NCBI RefSeq assembly: GCF_012273895.1
Contig: NC_052113.1
Location: 6,314,195 to 6,378,194 of the forward strand
Source of the DNA: Zerene cesonia
Lineage: Eukaryota > Arthropoda > Insecta > Lepidoptera > Pieridae
Length of the DNA stretch: 64,000 bases
Reading direction: 5' to 3'
Within the stretch, counting starts at the first letter, position 1. Each line of letters opens with the position of its first letter. The position numbers and the translations under genes are program-made. Below the pieces are notes generated by a model, which had not been told where the DNA came from, ran no database searches, and saw nothing but the letters and a program-made list of their open reading frames with translations. This document shows, piece after piece, positions 10,344 to 21,380 of this stretch.

Positions 10344-10537
10344 GTTTACCAAATTATTTCAATGTCGTTCTAACCTTATTCATAAACAATTTTAAATAAG
10401 TTATACATGTGACATACAATTACGATGCCTAATGGTATTTATAATACAAAATATCTAAATAATCCCGTTTTCTAACAATAAGTATGAGAAAATATTTTTA
10501 AAAATTACGCTTCATTTACAAAATAAAATCCGTTGTC

Positions 10538-10573
10538 TGTCAAAGCCCAAAGCGTTGTCAATCACTTGTCAAT
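10538..10573 (-). promoter_or_regulatory. TGTCAA motif cluster upstream of xmas
   Basis: TGTCAAA (10538-10544) and TGTCAAT (10556-10562, 10567-10573), as read on the plus strand, lie about 200 bases upstream of the xmas ATG. The same motif is clustered before ZNHIT3. A promoter role is inferred. Confidence 0.4.
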
Positions 10574-10617
10574 TTCTGGTTTTATCTATGGTGTATCCCA
10601 TAGATTATACACTGTAC

Positions 10618-10631
10618 ATGGGTATATCCTG
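10618..10631 (+). repeat. Left target-site duplication of the fold-back element
   Basis: The 14-base ATGGGTATATCCTG is identical to 11106-11119 on the other side of the element. The last base overlaps the first base of the arm. Confidence 0.75.
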
Positions 10632-10659
10632 AGAAATTTTGAAAGAATAGAAAAAATTT

Positions 10660-10734
10660 GATCACGAGGCAGGATTCGAACCTGCGTATCTTGCCTAACC
10701 GTAGCAACGCCTAGCCTCTCGGCCACCCGTGATC
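10660..10734 (-). repeat. tRNA-like unit, left arm (inverted copy)
   Basis: It is the reverse complement of the unit at 10965-11039 and reads as a tRNA-like fold on the minus strand, with A-box and B-box sequences and a T-run following it. The degenerate anticodon loop argues against a working tRNA gene. Confidence 0.7.
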
Positions 10735-10964
10735 CTGCCACAGTAATCGAATTTCTTCTACTCTTTCGGTTTCATGTGCCTAAGGGGCACCCCGCGCCAT
10801 CTATTGAGATGATTAAGAACCATCACAACCAATACGAAACATTATTTCAATGATTACAATATTGTATCGATGGAACGCGGCCTTTGTTAAATTTAATTTT
10901 TATGAAACCACACACATGGCACATGAAACCGAAAGAGTAGAAGAAATTCGATTACTGTGGCAGG

Positions 10965-11039
10965 ATCACGGGTGGCCGAGAGGCTAGGCGTTGCTACGGT
11001 TAGGCAAGATACGCAGGTTCGAATCCTGCCTCGTGATCA
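10965..11039 (+). repeat. tRNA-like unit, right arm
   Basis: It folds with an acceptor stem (TCACGGG with CTCGTGA), a short D arm (GCC/GGC), a TTGCT/GGCAA anticodon stem and a perfect T arm (GCAGG TTCGAAT CCTGC). The A box (TGGCCGAGAGG) and B box (GGTTCGAATCC) are good, and a TTTTTT Pol III stop lies at 11042-11047. The seven-base anticodon loop is ACGGTTA and lacks the invariant T33, so this is more likely a SINE head than a real tRNA gene. Confidence 0.7.
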
Positions 11040-11105
11040 AATTTTTTCTATTCTTTCAAAATTTCTCATTTATAAAGCATTCAATGCTATAAAACTAAAA
11101 ATTAA

Positions 11106-11119
11106 ATGGGTATATCCTG
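11106..11119 (+). repeat. Right target-site duplication of the fold-back element
   Basis: The 14-base ATGGGTATATCCTG directly follows the A-rich tail and matches 10618-10631. Confidence 0.75.
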
Positions 11120-12070
11120 TGCCATTTACCACAGACTCCGTAGGAATAATTATTATATTATTATAATATCTGTGCAGGTTGTGGTTATTAAAATCTATAA
11201 AATATTTCAGTGCCTCTACTATACATTTCAGTGCCATGAACTCACTCACACACTCACTTGCTATTATTTATCACTATTTTATTTGGGGGCATCACTTACA
11301 GAATCTATTAAAATTTTGAAAGATTAAATCCATTTGAAGAAACAACATCGAAACTCAGCATATTTATTATTATTACTTTCTTTTGTCATTTCAAAAATAA
11401 GTTGGTGGCATGATTGGTGGCACTCTTTTCAGGAAGCAGTGTGTCAAATTTTAGATAGGTTTTGATTTTTGATCTTTTACAAAAATTTCTGACTATCAAA
11501 TATTAGCCTAATTCAAATCTAGTTATTTCTCTACATTTTCCGGTTGCTTTCATTCTACCATAATTTATGTTTCACAAGTTATCTGCACTGGTGTAGGTAT
11601 TATTTAGATAGGTACACAAAAAGTTCTTAATCAGAACAACCCCGAAATTATCTACCTCATAGGTAAGGGAACAATCAAAAGTCAGCAGTAAATGCAAAGT
11701 AATGCTACGCGTTTTAACACTGTCGCATGAGTTTAGAGAGCTATGGTGCCTCACAAAGTAATATACTATCACATAAAACATAATACTATACTAGATATAC
11801 TACGTAGTATATGTTTTCTAACTCTAACCTTAGATTTGTATAGCGCCGCAAGATTGCTAATCGGAATTAACTTTAAAGTGTACAAGAAAACGTTTTGTGT
11901 TTTTGCATAATTTTGAATTTTGTATATTTGTATTGATTATTTAAACCACTTTCAATTGCATCATCCTATAAATTTTCTAAGTCTGAGTCAGGAATAATAG
12001 GTACGCTAAGTTTGTTTATTTATCGAATAAATACATATATTATGTTATGATATTATGAAGGTAAATAAGC
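11120..12070. other. Intergenic sequence, nothing recognised
   Basis: AT-rich sequence with short open frames only. I see no gene, RNA or repeat that I can name. Confidence 0.5.
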
Positions 12071-12372
12071 AGTGGTGGCTCAGTGGTGAGAACCTCGGAC
12101 TTTAAAATCGTTAAGTCGGGGTTCGAGACCGGGCGAGCGTGCAGGAAATAAATGAATTTTCAATTTATCTGCACATGTGGATAACATCACCACTGCTTAA
12201 AACGGTGAAGGAAAACATCGTGAGGAAACCGGCATGTCCAAGAATCGAAAGTTCGACGACATATTGTGACATCTGCCAACCCGCACTTGGCCAGCGTGGT
12301 GGATTATAGCCTAAACCCTCATAGGAGGTCTGTGTCCCAGCAGTGGGAACACATATGGGCTGATGATGATGA
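12071..12372 (+). mobile_element. tRNA-derived lepidopteran SINE
   Basis: The 5' end has Pol III A-box (TGGCTCAGTGG) and B-box (GGTTCGAGACC) sequences. The body includes GTGAGGAAACCGGCATGTCC and GCACTTGGCCAGCGTGGTGG, and the 3' end is a TGATGATGATGA tail. This architecture is common to SINEs of moths and butterflies. A partial copy lies on the other strand at 52434-52510. Confidence 0.8.
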
Positions 12373-12665
12373 AATAAGAGCTCAAAATGAAAAAGTTTTG
12401 GTATTCCTGCTCAGAATATTTTTATATTATTTTGTTATTTAGAAGTGAACATTATAATTATCTCTCATAAAAGCTGTGTTGATTCGATACCCCAACTTAA
12501 ATATAAACAACAATTCGCAAAACTCCTATGTTAGGTCCATGTATCGAATATCAAGAGAAACGCTGAAATTATTTGGACGATGGAGGAGCCCGAAATTTAT
12601 ATTCAAAAGAGTTCAAATTCCTTGTTGTTCTCTTGTTGTCCAATTGTGATCGCTTTATTTTTATA

Positions 12666-13018
12666 CAAGCTTTCCGCCCGCAGCTTCTCCCGCGTTGAAT
12701 TCGGTTATATCCCGCGACATGGTAAGGAGTAGCCTATGGTCTTTCCCAAGGTCTGAACCTAAAACTGAATCTTCTAAAAAGCATGGTAGGTCCTTTCCCA
12801 AGTTGAGCTCCATCTTCATACCAAATTTCATCAAAATCTATTTTACAATAACGAACTTTCATAAAAACTTTCATCCCATATTTCAACCTCTTCTACCCTT
12901 TATTCGCGATAAAAAGTAGCCTATGTATCCTTTCTTGGGTATTCATATATCAGTGGTTTAGGCGTGATTAAGTAACAGACAGACAAAGTTACTTGCGCAT
13001 TTATAATATTAGTATGGA
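12666..13018 (-). mobile_element. Helitron-type element, minus orientation
   Basis: On the minus strand it starts TCCATACTAATATTATAAAT and ends GGGCGGAAAGCTTG, a mutated CTAG end. The middle has the family motif for TTTGATGAAATTTGGTATG. No coding capacity is seen. Confidence 0.6.
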
Positions 13019-13079
13019 TAGCTCATATAACTATGTTTTATATTATATAAGGATGAGTTTTTAAACTGCAACTTGATGC

Positions 13080-13275
13080 AGCTTAAAAACGAAAGTTTGT
13101 GAGTATGGATGGATGGATGTTTGTTACTATTTCAGGTGAAAACTACTGAATGGATTTTAAGGATACTTTACAATAACATAGCTGAGACAGCAGAATTATA
13201 CAGAATAAACATGACACAAAGACACGAGATAGACCCGTGGGTTCGTTAGCGGGGGAAACCGCGCGGCGCAGTTAG
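13080..13275 (+). mobile_element. Helitron-type element remnant
   Basis: It starts near AACGAAAGTTTGTGAG, includes AACTACTGAATGGATTTTAA and ends ACCGCGCGGCGCAGTTAG, a diverged form of the CGCAGCTAG end. It lies head-to-head with the element just upstream. Confidence 0.5.
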
Positions 13276-13950
13276 TGTGATATAACTTTTATAGTTATAT
13301 CCAAATGTCTACTTTCCATTCACAAACGTAACTTGATATATAAAGTAACATAGCAACTAATTTGAGACATTGAGTCGACAATTCAACGATGATGCAATCG
13401 AATTCCGGCGCGCAAAATCTCAGTTCCGGTACGTTGCGGATGTGCCTCCGTCACTTTCTAATGTCGGACCGCCATCCGGCTTTTTGGCAATATCGATTAG
13501 ATACAGTCACGCCTTTTATTCCTAATTCAATAGATACGTGATTAAATTTGATCGAAACGACAGGTAATTCAATTCGGTCTGTTTGAATAGTTTCTATGAC
13601 TTTAATAAGTTACAATTAACAGTGATTATATAATTATACGATTACAATTTTTTTAATAAAAGTTATACTACAATTAAACGTTCTTGTGTACTTAGTTATC
13701 AAAGGAAAAATTAATTTATGAATGGAAATTTCCAAAAATTTAAGTTGAAATTTCTATTGCTAACGAACTACATAAATACCTTGTCCTTTGATTCGTCATT
13801 CAAGTTATTTTTGTTATTTTTAATGCTGATTTTGATAAAATGGCAATTAAAATACATCTCTGTAGAGAATGGAAATACAATATGAAAAGATCATTAAAAC
13901 CAAAAGGTGTAATTCAGCTATTCAGCAGAACCCATATGGCCACGATAAGC
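13276..13950. other. Intergenic sequence, nothing recognised
   Basis: A moderately GC-rich patch at 13390-13480 is followed by AT-rich sequence. There is no gene or repeat I can name. Confidence 0.45.
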
Positions 13951-13959
13951 CGTGACAGG

Positions 13960-14240
13960 AGTCACTGGGCTTGTTAGTGAGCTCGAGGTGAATCACCTTG
14001 GCGTGACGTCATCACATAAATTCGGGTGTCACATTCCGTCCGCGATCAGTAAGCGGTTATATAAAAGAAAGTGGCGCGGCCGCGAAGCGACCTTGCGCGG
14101 TGAAAGGCGTGGCGCAAGTGGCAACTGGCACAGCCGGATCTCGCTCTTCCCACGGATCGCCGATCGCGATCCCGCGCCTCTCGCCGAGACTCCGTTATGC
14201 GCCCGCGCAACTTTCGGTAACCGGTCCGCTAGCAAAAATG
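13960..14240 (+). promoter_or_regulatory. GC-rich island with CRE site and TATA box
   Basis: An island of GC-rich, CpG-bearing sequence lies in AT-rich surroundings. It has a perfect CRE palindrome TGACGTCA (14004-14011) and, 47 bases later, TATATAAAAG (14058-14067), a strong TATA box on the plus strand. A start site near 14090 would be expected. No recognisable coding exon follows, so the transcript is unknown. Confidence 0.45.
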
Positions 14241-14568
14241 CACTATTGGATTGATGCCAGAATATTCTGCCGGATCATAAAACACTGGTATGCGAACTAT
14301 CTATAACATTGTCACGGGCCGGGCTTAATGGCGTTTTTGTGATGAGCTAACAAAAAAGGGACAACTGAATGCTCTATAAAGCAACTTAAATAGCTCCTAT
14401 GGAATCATAAAAAGACAATTCTAACTTAGGTTATATTTAAATTTGTAAAAGCTCCTTAGATACATAAAATGTTACTAGGAATAAAAGTATCTTATACTTA
14501 TAAGAGTTAGTACGTATAAGAAAATGTATTCTATTGAAGAGTAAGGTTTTTGGACGATTTTTAGCTTA

Positions 14569-14589
14569 CTATATATATATATATACTAT
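14569..14589. repeat. TA dinucleotide run
   Basis: A short TA microsatellite in AT-rich intergenic DNA. Confidence 0.6.
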
Positions 14590-16440
14590 AATATAGTTTT
14601 TATTTTCTAAAGAAATTTAACACATACAGTTACATTGTATATTGTATTTTATCGTTGTACAACAACACAGATAATAATAATCAAAGAAGCTATTAAAAAC
14701 AACTTGAATACTTACTGAAATAAATTTGTTTTAAAAACTAAAAAACACGCTTTAATGAAAGAACCAAGTAAATCTTCTCACTTGCTGTTATACTGAGTAA
14801 GGAAATTATTAAACCCTGGTGATCCTGATCACATAAGATAAACTCATTAAATTATTGTATTTGTGGACCAAATAAAACTTTACTGGATTAGGAATAAGAA
14901 AAGGATTAATGGAATGAATGAAGAAAATGGATAGAAAGGTTAGGGAATAGGATACGGCCTGTGTAGCCCCAAATAGAAGTACAATTTAAAATATAACTTG
15001 GCGGCTTCTCATTCTGAACTGTGTAGTAAATATCTGCTATTATATACATTGTACGTATAAAGCATAAACTATAAAGAGATAGGTATATTTTTAATTTATG
15101 TGCTGATAAAAAAAAAATAAAAGCTTAAGAAATACTGATATGCCTAATATCATTATCGATCGCCTTCGATCAAGTCACGATTTTCATTGAGAACTAAAAC
15201 TACCTAACTAATACCTCTAAATAAGCCAACTTTCATTTCAAGCACAAAGTAAATGGACTGTTTTACTAATGAACTGAATGGCTGAAACATCAAATATCTC
15301 TTATCATCGTTATTAATAACGTTCCCATTTAAGTTTTCAACTATCTCTACTTATCTAGAAATTATATATTCTTCAATTTAATGAATTATACATCAATTAA
15401 ATTGTTAAGAAAGTATGAATTTATAAAAAAAAACACGGAGAAAATTAAATAATTCATAAGGAAAATTTACTTTTATTAATGTATTTATGAAATATTTGAT
15501 TAAAGTTAGATTTCACTGTAGACTCAGGAATTTAGGTATTGTATCTATAGGGGTTATATGTATTCAGAATTGATTGAATCATGCCTTTTGTGCGACCGAG
15601 ATGGAGAATGGTTTCGTCGAGAGCGCGTCCTAGAATGTCAGCGTTTCCGAGTCGCCAAGCGAAGCTTTGGCTTGGCAACAAACTTGAAATATCATGCGGT
15701 TGACTGCTAACCTTAAAGTGAATATAGAGGGACGATTATTCTTGTGTTATCAATATCACATATCACCCTTAGGTATTATTTATTATTGATTTTCTCTGAG
15801 AATATTTTCGATGTGTGGGAGACAAACAGACATTGAGGTTATCATAAACGGAAACTTATTGTAAAATTATACTATTCCGGTCGGATGTGGATGTGTTCGA
15901 TTCATTAGATTATGCATAATCATTACTTGACTATGTCATGAATGATTCATGTTCTTTCTCTCTTCACTCTGCAAGTTCTACAGTAAAGCTTAGGGACCTT
16001 AAGGGACCGGTATCACAATGCGTTTTGAATGGTTTACAATCACTTCTATTCAATTCATCTAAAAGGATAGATTCTGCGAAGTTAAAAGTATTCGCCCGAA
16101 TTAATAATAATCTATTATAGTTTTTGTAGTTAATAATACCGTTTGCATTTAAATTTGATGTCTCAGTCAGGCTCAATAAAATATAGCGTTTTTGAAATAA
16201 AAAAAGGATATCTTAGTAAATGGTATGTTCCAAATGACATTTGAAATTAAATTAACACACAAAGGTCTCTGACGTTCCTATTCTTAGTTGATCAAAGATT
16301 ATTAATAGGGTTTAAAAACAAGAGATTTTGTTATGGAATAAATCATTTCAATTTGAGCTGTGACAATATTAATAAGGAATAAATTAGCGTATTTCAGGAT
16401 AGATATTGCTAATGCTGACTTAGCTTCACCTGTTATCACG
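14590..16440. other. Intergenic sequence, nothing recognised
   Basis: AT-rich sequence with short open frames and no gene or named repeat. A slightly GC-richer patch lies at 15590-15690. Confidence 0.45.
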
Positions 16441-16449
16441 TGGATAATG

Positions 16450-16640
16450 GAAGTGATACAAGGCGCGTGCGCTGGCGGCCGGCCGCGAACCCGGATGCGG
16501 CAATCTGACGTAACACAGCCTTCTACTTCCCGCCGCGCCTCACCCCCGCGCTGTCTGCACCCCCACCTTCCTCACCCCTTTCACGTCTGGCCATCCGTCT
16601 GTGCACCGATATTGTCTATCTCAACTCGATCGAGTCAATT
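16450..16640. promoter_or_regulatory. GC-rich patch, possible regulatory element
   Basis: This stretch has CpG-bearing sequence (GGCGGCCGGCCGCG near 16475) and a pyrimidine-rich part, unlike its AT-rich flanks. A TATAAA-like sequence follows near 16673. Its function is not known. Confidence 0.25.
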
Positions 16641-16689
16641 AATCTCCGTTTGGTCTATTTTGCAAAGTTACCGTATAAAGAAGTAAGAA

Positions 16690-19600
16690 TTCCCCTCGTC
16701 ATTGTAATTAGAATCCACATTGCACTGTGCACTGTTACATGACTTAAGATGATAATTAGACGGATGCATTAGTCGTTAAAGCGGCATGAAAAAATATTAA
16801 GAGAGTTAAAATTAAAAAATAAAATTACTTACTCGTTCCGGTCTACAGCTAGTCCGTTGGCCCCCTCGCCAACACTTATTTCGGTACAACTCTTCTGCTT
16901 TATAAATTTAGTTATTCGAGGTATAAGGTTTGTATACCTAAATATTACAATATGCCTAAGTAGAAGTGGGTATAACTGAAATTCAGTTACATTTTAATCA
17001 TTTCTGAACCTTGGGGAGATTGTTTTTGTTACAATTAAATATATAAAATAATAATATTAAGGTTAAGGTAATTTATCCGACAAATTAAGTTTTGTGACTC
17101 TCACTAATTCCATGTGTATGAGTATGAAATAATAAATACAATACGTAAATAATTATTTTTAACAAAAAACTAAATCGCTTTCAATTGTCAGGACTAGACA
17201 AAATTAACAACCGCGTGGTCAATGCCCCATTTTCTTTCAAACTCATCTTTTCATTCAGACTATTGAAGGGCCATTAAATAATGCTGAGAAACAATAGAAG
17301 TCATAGCCTATTTTCAAATTTGGTAAATGTTTATTGTTAATTAATGAAAAAATGTTAAAGAATACTGAAGGTATTTTCTCATAAAGTATTCTGGCAAACC
17401 AGAACTTTCTATATCATATAAATTATGTTGTTATTATAAATTATTCAATCAATGACAAGAAACATACAGACTAAAAGACTACAAAACGATGACTAGGAAA
17501 CATTCATACACAGTGCTTGTTTACGAAACGGCGAATCAAGCGCATCACGCAACCCGATGATTCAGTGCTTATTACGCTCTCACAAAATGAGTGAATCAAT
17601 CTCTGAGAATTGCATCATTTTAGGTCGTGAGCAGATTAATCTGTTATTAATAGATAGCGATATGGCAATGGTTTAACTGCCGTAAATTTCTTAATTGAAT
17701 TGTTAAGAAGAATAGAATCACATTGATTTCTGAACAATTCAATTAGGAAACTTTTAGGACGTTCAAACTAAATTCAATTCTTAATTTGTCTTTTTAACTA
17801 CCAACAAAGACGAGTATTATAAACATGTCTATCTATGTTTTGTGGTATCTAAGGTACATGTACATCCAAAGCGTAAGATGAATTCGAGTGCGATTTATAA
17901 CTATGAAACTAACGATTGCTAACTCGGTCTGTTGAGATTGTTCTCACTTAATTCTGATTAGTTTGAATAATATATCTTGATATGCTGGATATTAATGTGT
18001 CTTAATTGGAAATTTTGTCTGTATCAATACGTCTCTGCTAAGAATTTCCGTTTCATAAAAGTTTTCAATATATTTGACACAGGTATTTTTATTTATACTA
18101 AGAAATCTAATGTTGTAATTCACAATAGAACAATGGTGAATAATTAATACTCTCTCTATTTTTCAGTATGATTATACTGCTCCTTGCATATACTGGGAAA
18201 TAAGTCCTGAATGTTGTTATTTAAAAGCATCGAAAAAATAGAATAGCAATCGGGGTCGTCGCTCGGCTAAGATGGAACTTGTGATATGCCGCTAACGCCG
18301 TAAGCAACTCGGTGTCGGCTATGTACAGGGCGGCATTCCTCAAGGCCGGCTATTCCTATAGCATGCTCCCATAGTGTGGGTGACTCACACAACGGATATC
18401 CAAGTATCTAAGCTTAGTTCACGACTATAAAAATTGTTGCAGTTTCTTTAGTTACAGATCCTTTGATCTGTAATATTTTTCTATTGGTATTACACTTAAA
18501 TTTTAAAAGAAATGTTAAATTTAACTTAATTAAATTTGTATTATCGTTATAATTAATCAGTAGAATTTAAGAAAATTTACCGAAATAGGTTTGAAAAAAT
18601 TTTCTTCGATACCTGTGTATACATATAAGCCTATAAATGTAAATCACTCAAAAGTAATGAACTAACTATGAGCATTTTGCATTAACGAACTATCTTAAAC
18701 TATTATTAATTACAACTAATAAGCAGCAGCTGTTACATGTGATGCTTACAGAGAACTCCTTAAAAATTTTCACTGTAAATTTAGCAGAATTATTCAAAAG
18801 ATAATGCGAAAATCTTGGTACTCCGTAATATTTGCTAGGTATTAGATGGTATATGGGCCTTATAAATTCAATAGGTACTTACTTGAATTCGCATAGCAGT
18901 GTCTAGAAGTTCCAATAGGACAGATCGTGCTAGTCTATGAATACGGTGTTAGATCAATTTCGATCAGGGTTATAACTCTTACAATGTTTTATATAATTTC
19001 CGAAAACACGACAAAAGATTGTAGATGACAATTAAACATAATGCTACTACTCAATCTTACTATCCATTTGTTGTGACAAATTCAAGAGAAGTTCCTTCAT
19101 TTCTTTTAATCGAGTTTTGAACCTATTTATGCTATAGTGGCCGCTTAGACCATCCATCCGGGTTAAACAGGATAAATACGAAAAACAGAATATAACTTAA
19201 TAGCACCCAGGTATTATCTTATCTTTTATTTATAATTAATAATTAAATAAAAAGTCATGGTGCATATGTTTTCACATGGTGATACACATAGTAGTTTTAT
19301 TTTTTTTTACAGAACACTAATATACAAATTACTCAATTCATGTAAATAATTGGCCTAGCATTTCGTATCTAGGAAAACACATACCGAAAACCCAGTTCAT
19401 AATGCTAATCTGTAAGCATCTGTAGAAAAGAAGTCACGAACGCATGTTAGCATTAATCCAGGTGATACCTTTGATAATTATAATCAGTCTCCAATATTAT
19501 CAATTTGAACTAGTTCAAATTTGATTAGTTGTCGATAGATATGCTTACCCTTAAATTTGATTGTGTTTAATTAGATGAACATATGATAAATGATTTTTAA

Positions 19601-21270
19601 TATAAGAAATACCAAATAGAACACTGAAAACAAAACATTTTTAAAAATATTTATTTTCAAAGTCCTCGTTTAAATTTACAGATTTTTTCATGCAACATTA
19701 TCAGAAATAGATAGATTGTTGCAATATTTCGAACAGGAAATATTCTTATTCGATCAAAATCTGATTCTGATAAGAGTCCAATACATACGAGTACACAATA
19801 ATGGTGTCTTTATACAAAATGCAATATTTTCAATGATTGTCAACCCTTTTGTTTCTAAGCTCGCGTTAGCAACAACGGTACCTGGCCTCGACGGCGGCTA
19901 AGGGCGAGCCCTGAATGCTGTCCGACTAGTTTCTCCTTTGCACATGGAATGTCACCTACATGGGCTACTTTATTTTTTGGATAATTCAATCAAAATAATT
20001 GATTAGTAGTATCTATTACTAATTAATACAGTTATTAACTAATCATATCATAGCTAAGATAGGACTAGATATATTCAATATACAGAATTTGAAAATTATC
20101 ACAAACAGAACGTTTTTGCGTTAATTCACCGAAATTTTGTATGTTAATACAAAAGGTTATTGTTATTTTTATGTTTGCGATAACGCCGGAATATCTTGTT
20201 ATTTATTAGTTTATCAACATTTAAGTGTAACAAGTTCAAGTTTATATTTAGATTAAATACCTTCAAAAATGTATAGTTCATTAAAAATATTACAACAATG
20301 GCTACAAAATATATGTAAGTATAAGATATGCCATAATGTGAAAATAATATTCTCATAATCGAGTCTTAGCCGTAATTTTAATATTTTTATAGATATTATG
20401 TTACTGAATCACTTATCCAGTTTGGCTTATCAGACGGTTTATTAAATAATAAATAAGCAATAATAAAAATTCAACCTACGCGCCATCTTTTCAGACGCAA
20501 GGTCGAATTTTATAAACTTGTTTGGAAAATAATATAATGGTTGTTATTAGCATTTTGATATTCCATAAAATGATTACGTACTTAAATGATAACGAAAGTA
20601 AAAGCATCTTTAATTTTAATTGTAGCAAGTTATCAGAATGTTTTAACATGATACGATGACAAGTAGGTAAGCAGGTACACTTTGTACATTTTTATATTAT
20701 GCCTTCCTTCGTAACAAGAGAATTTGGCAGTAGCAATAACAAAGGAAAATATTGAATACCCTAGAATAAATTCGTGAAATGTACTTAATTTTTCATTAAC
20801 CTTTCTAAAAATTTATAGATATTGTTCAAAGTCCAAATATAATCTAGCTTATTTTACAAGATTATAACGATAAATTATGTGTGTCTTTACATTGATATTT
20901 TATGACATTTCTAACAGATTAAACCTCCCTTTTATAATTTGGTATTATTTTACAATCATTCAGGTTGTTCTAGCTCTATCATAAAATTTTGTTAAATAAT
21001 AACTATCTGCTGTAGATATGTAAAAAATAATGGGATGTAGTTATTAATTTTATAGAATTTAAATAACTTTACCACATATATTTCGATTTCCAGAAAATTC
21101 TATGTTGAGAAGTTAATCGTGTTCATAATACATATTTCTAGCTGCGTTAGTAATCTTCCTTTGATAAAAGATAATTTCTTGCTTCGATAGAATTCAAGGT
21201 CTGAGTCTTAATATTTTCAAATATATAATTCGATACACCGTGATGTGCGTTTTAAAATAAAAATGTTGAG
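16690..21270. other. Long gene-free AT-rich stretch
   Basis: I see no coding exon. Two small GC-richer patches (18245-18390, with TGACTCA at 18381-18387, and 19860-19930) resemble no gene I know. Confidence 0.4.
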
Positions 21271-21274
21271 CCTA

Positions 21275-21380
21275 GAAAAGAGTGCGGCAAAGACATAAAG
21301 CGCGGGCTGCGTGACGAATCCAACATGGCGTATTAGCGCGGTTTGGCGGTCATTCACCCTCCGAAGCACAGATCGCATGT
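21275..21380. promoter_or_regulatory. GC-rich patch, possible conserved regulatory element
   Basis: It holds AAGCGCGGGCTGCGTGACG and CCAACATGGCGTATTAGCGC in otherwise AT-rich DNA. There is no open frame. A regulatory role is a guess from composition. Confidence 0.2.

Larger units (their letters stand above)
10632..11105 (+). mobile_element. Fold-back retroposon with two inverted tRNA-like units
   Basis: Two 150-base arms (10631-10780 and 10918-11067) are exact reverse complements as I read them and are separated by 137 bases. Each arm contains a tRNA-like unit. After the right arm comes a 38-base A-rich tail. A 14-base direct repeat, ATGGGTATATCCTG, flanks the whole at 10618-10631 and 11106-11119, as expected of a target-site duplication. 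The asymmetric A-rich end and long duplication suggest retroposition rather than a cut-and-paste MITE. Related fragments occur at 9036-9160 and 24345-24418. Confidence 0.75.

Noticed and set aside
10660..11039. Two functional tRNA genes in inverted orientation
   Set aside because: Stems and Pol III boxes are good, but the anticodon loop ACGGTTA lacks the invariant T33. The pair also lies inside one retroposon-like insertion with target-site duplications.
13952..14306. Overlapping open frames in the GC-rich island at 14 kb
   Set aside because: Frames are open on both strands because of composition, and none resembles a protein. The TATA box and CRE site point to a promoter.
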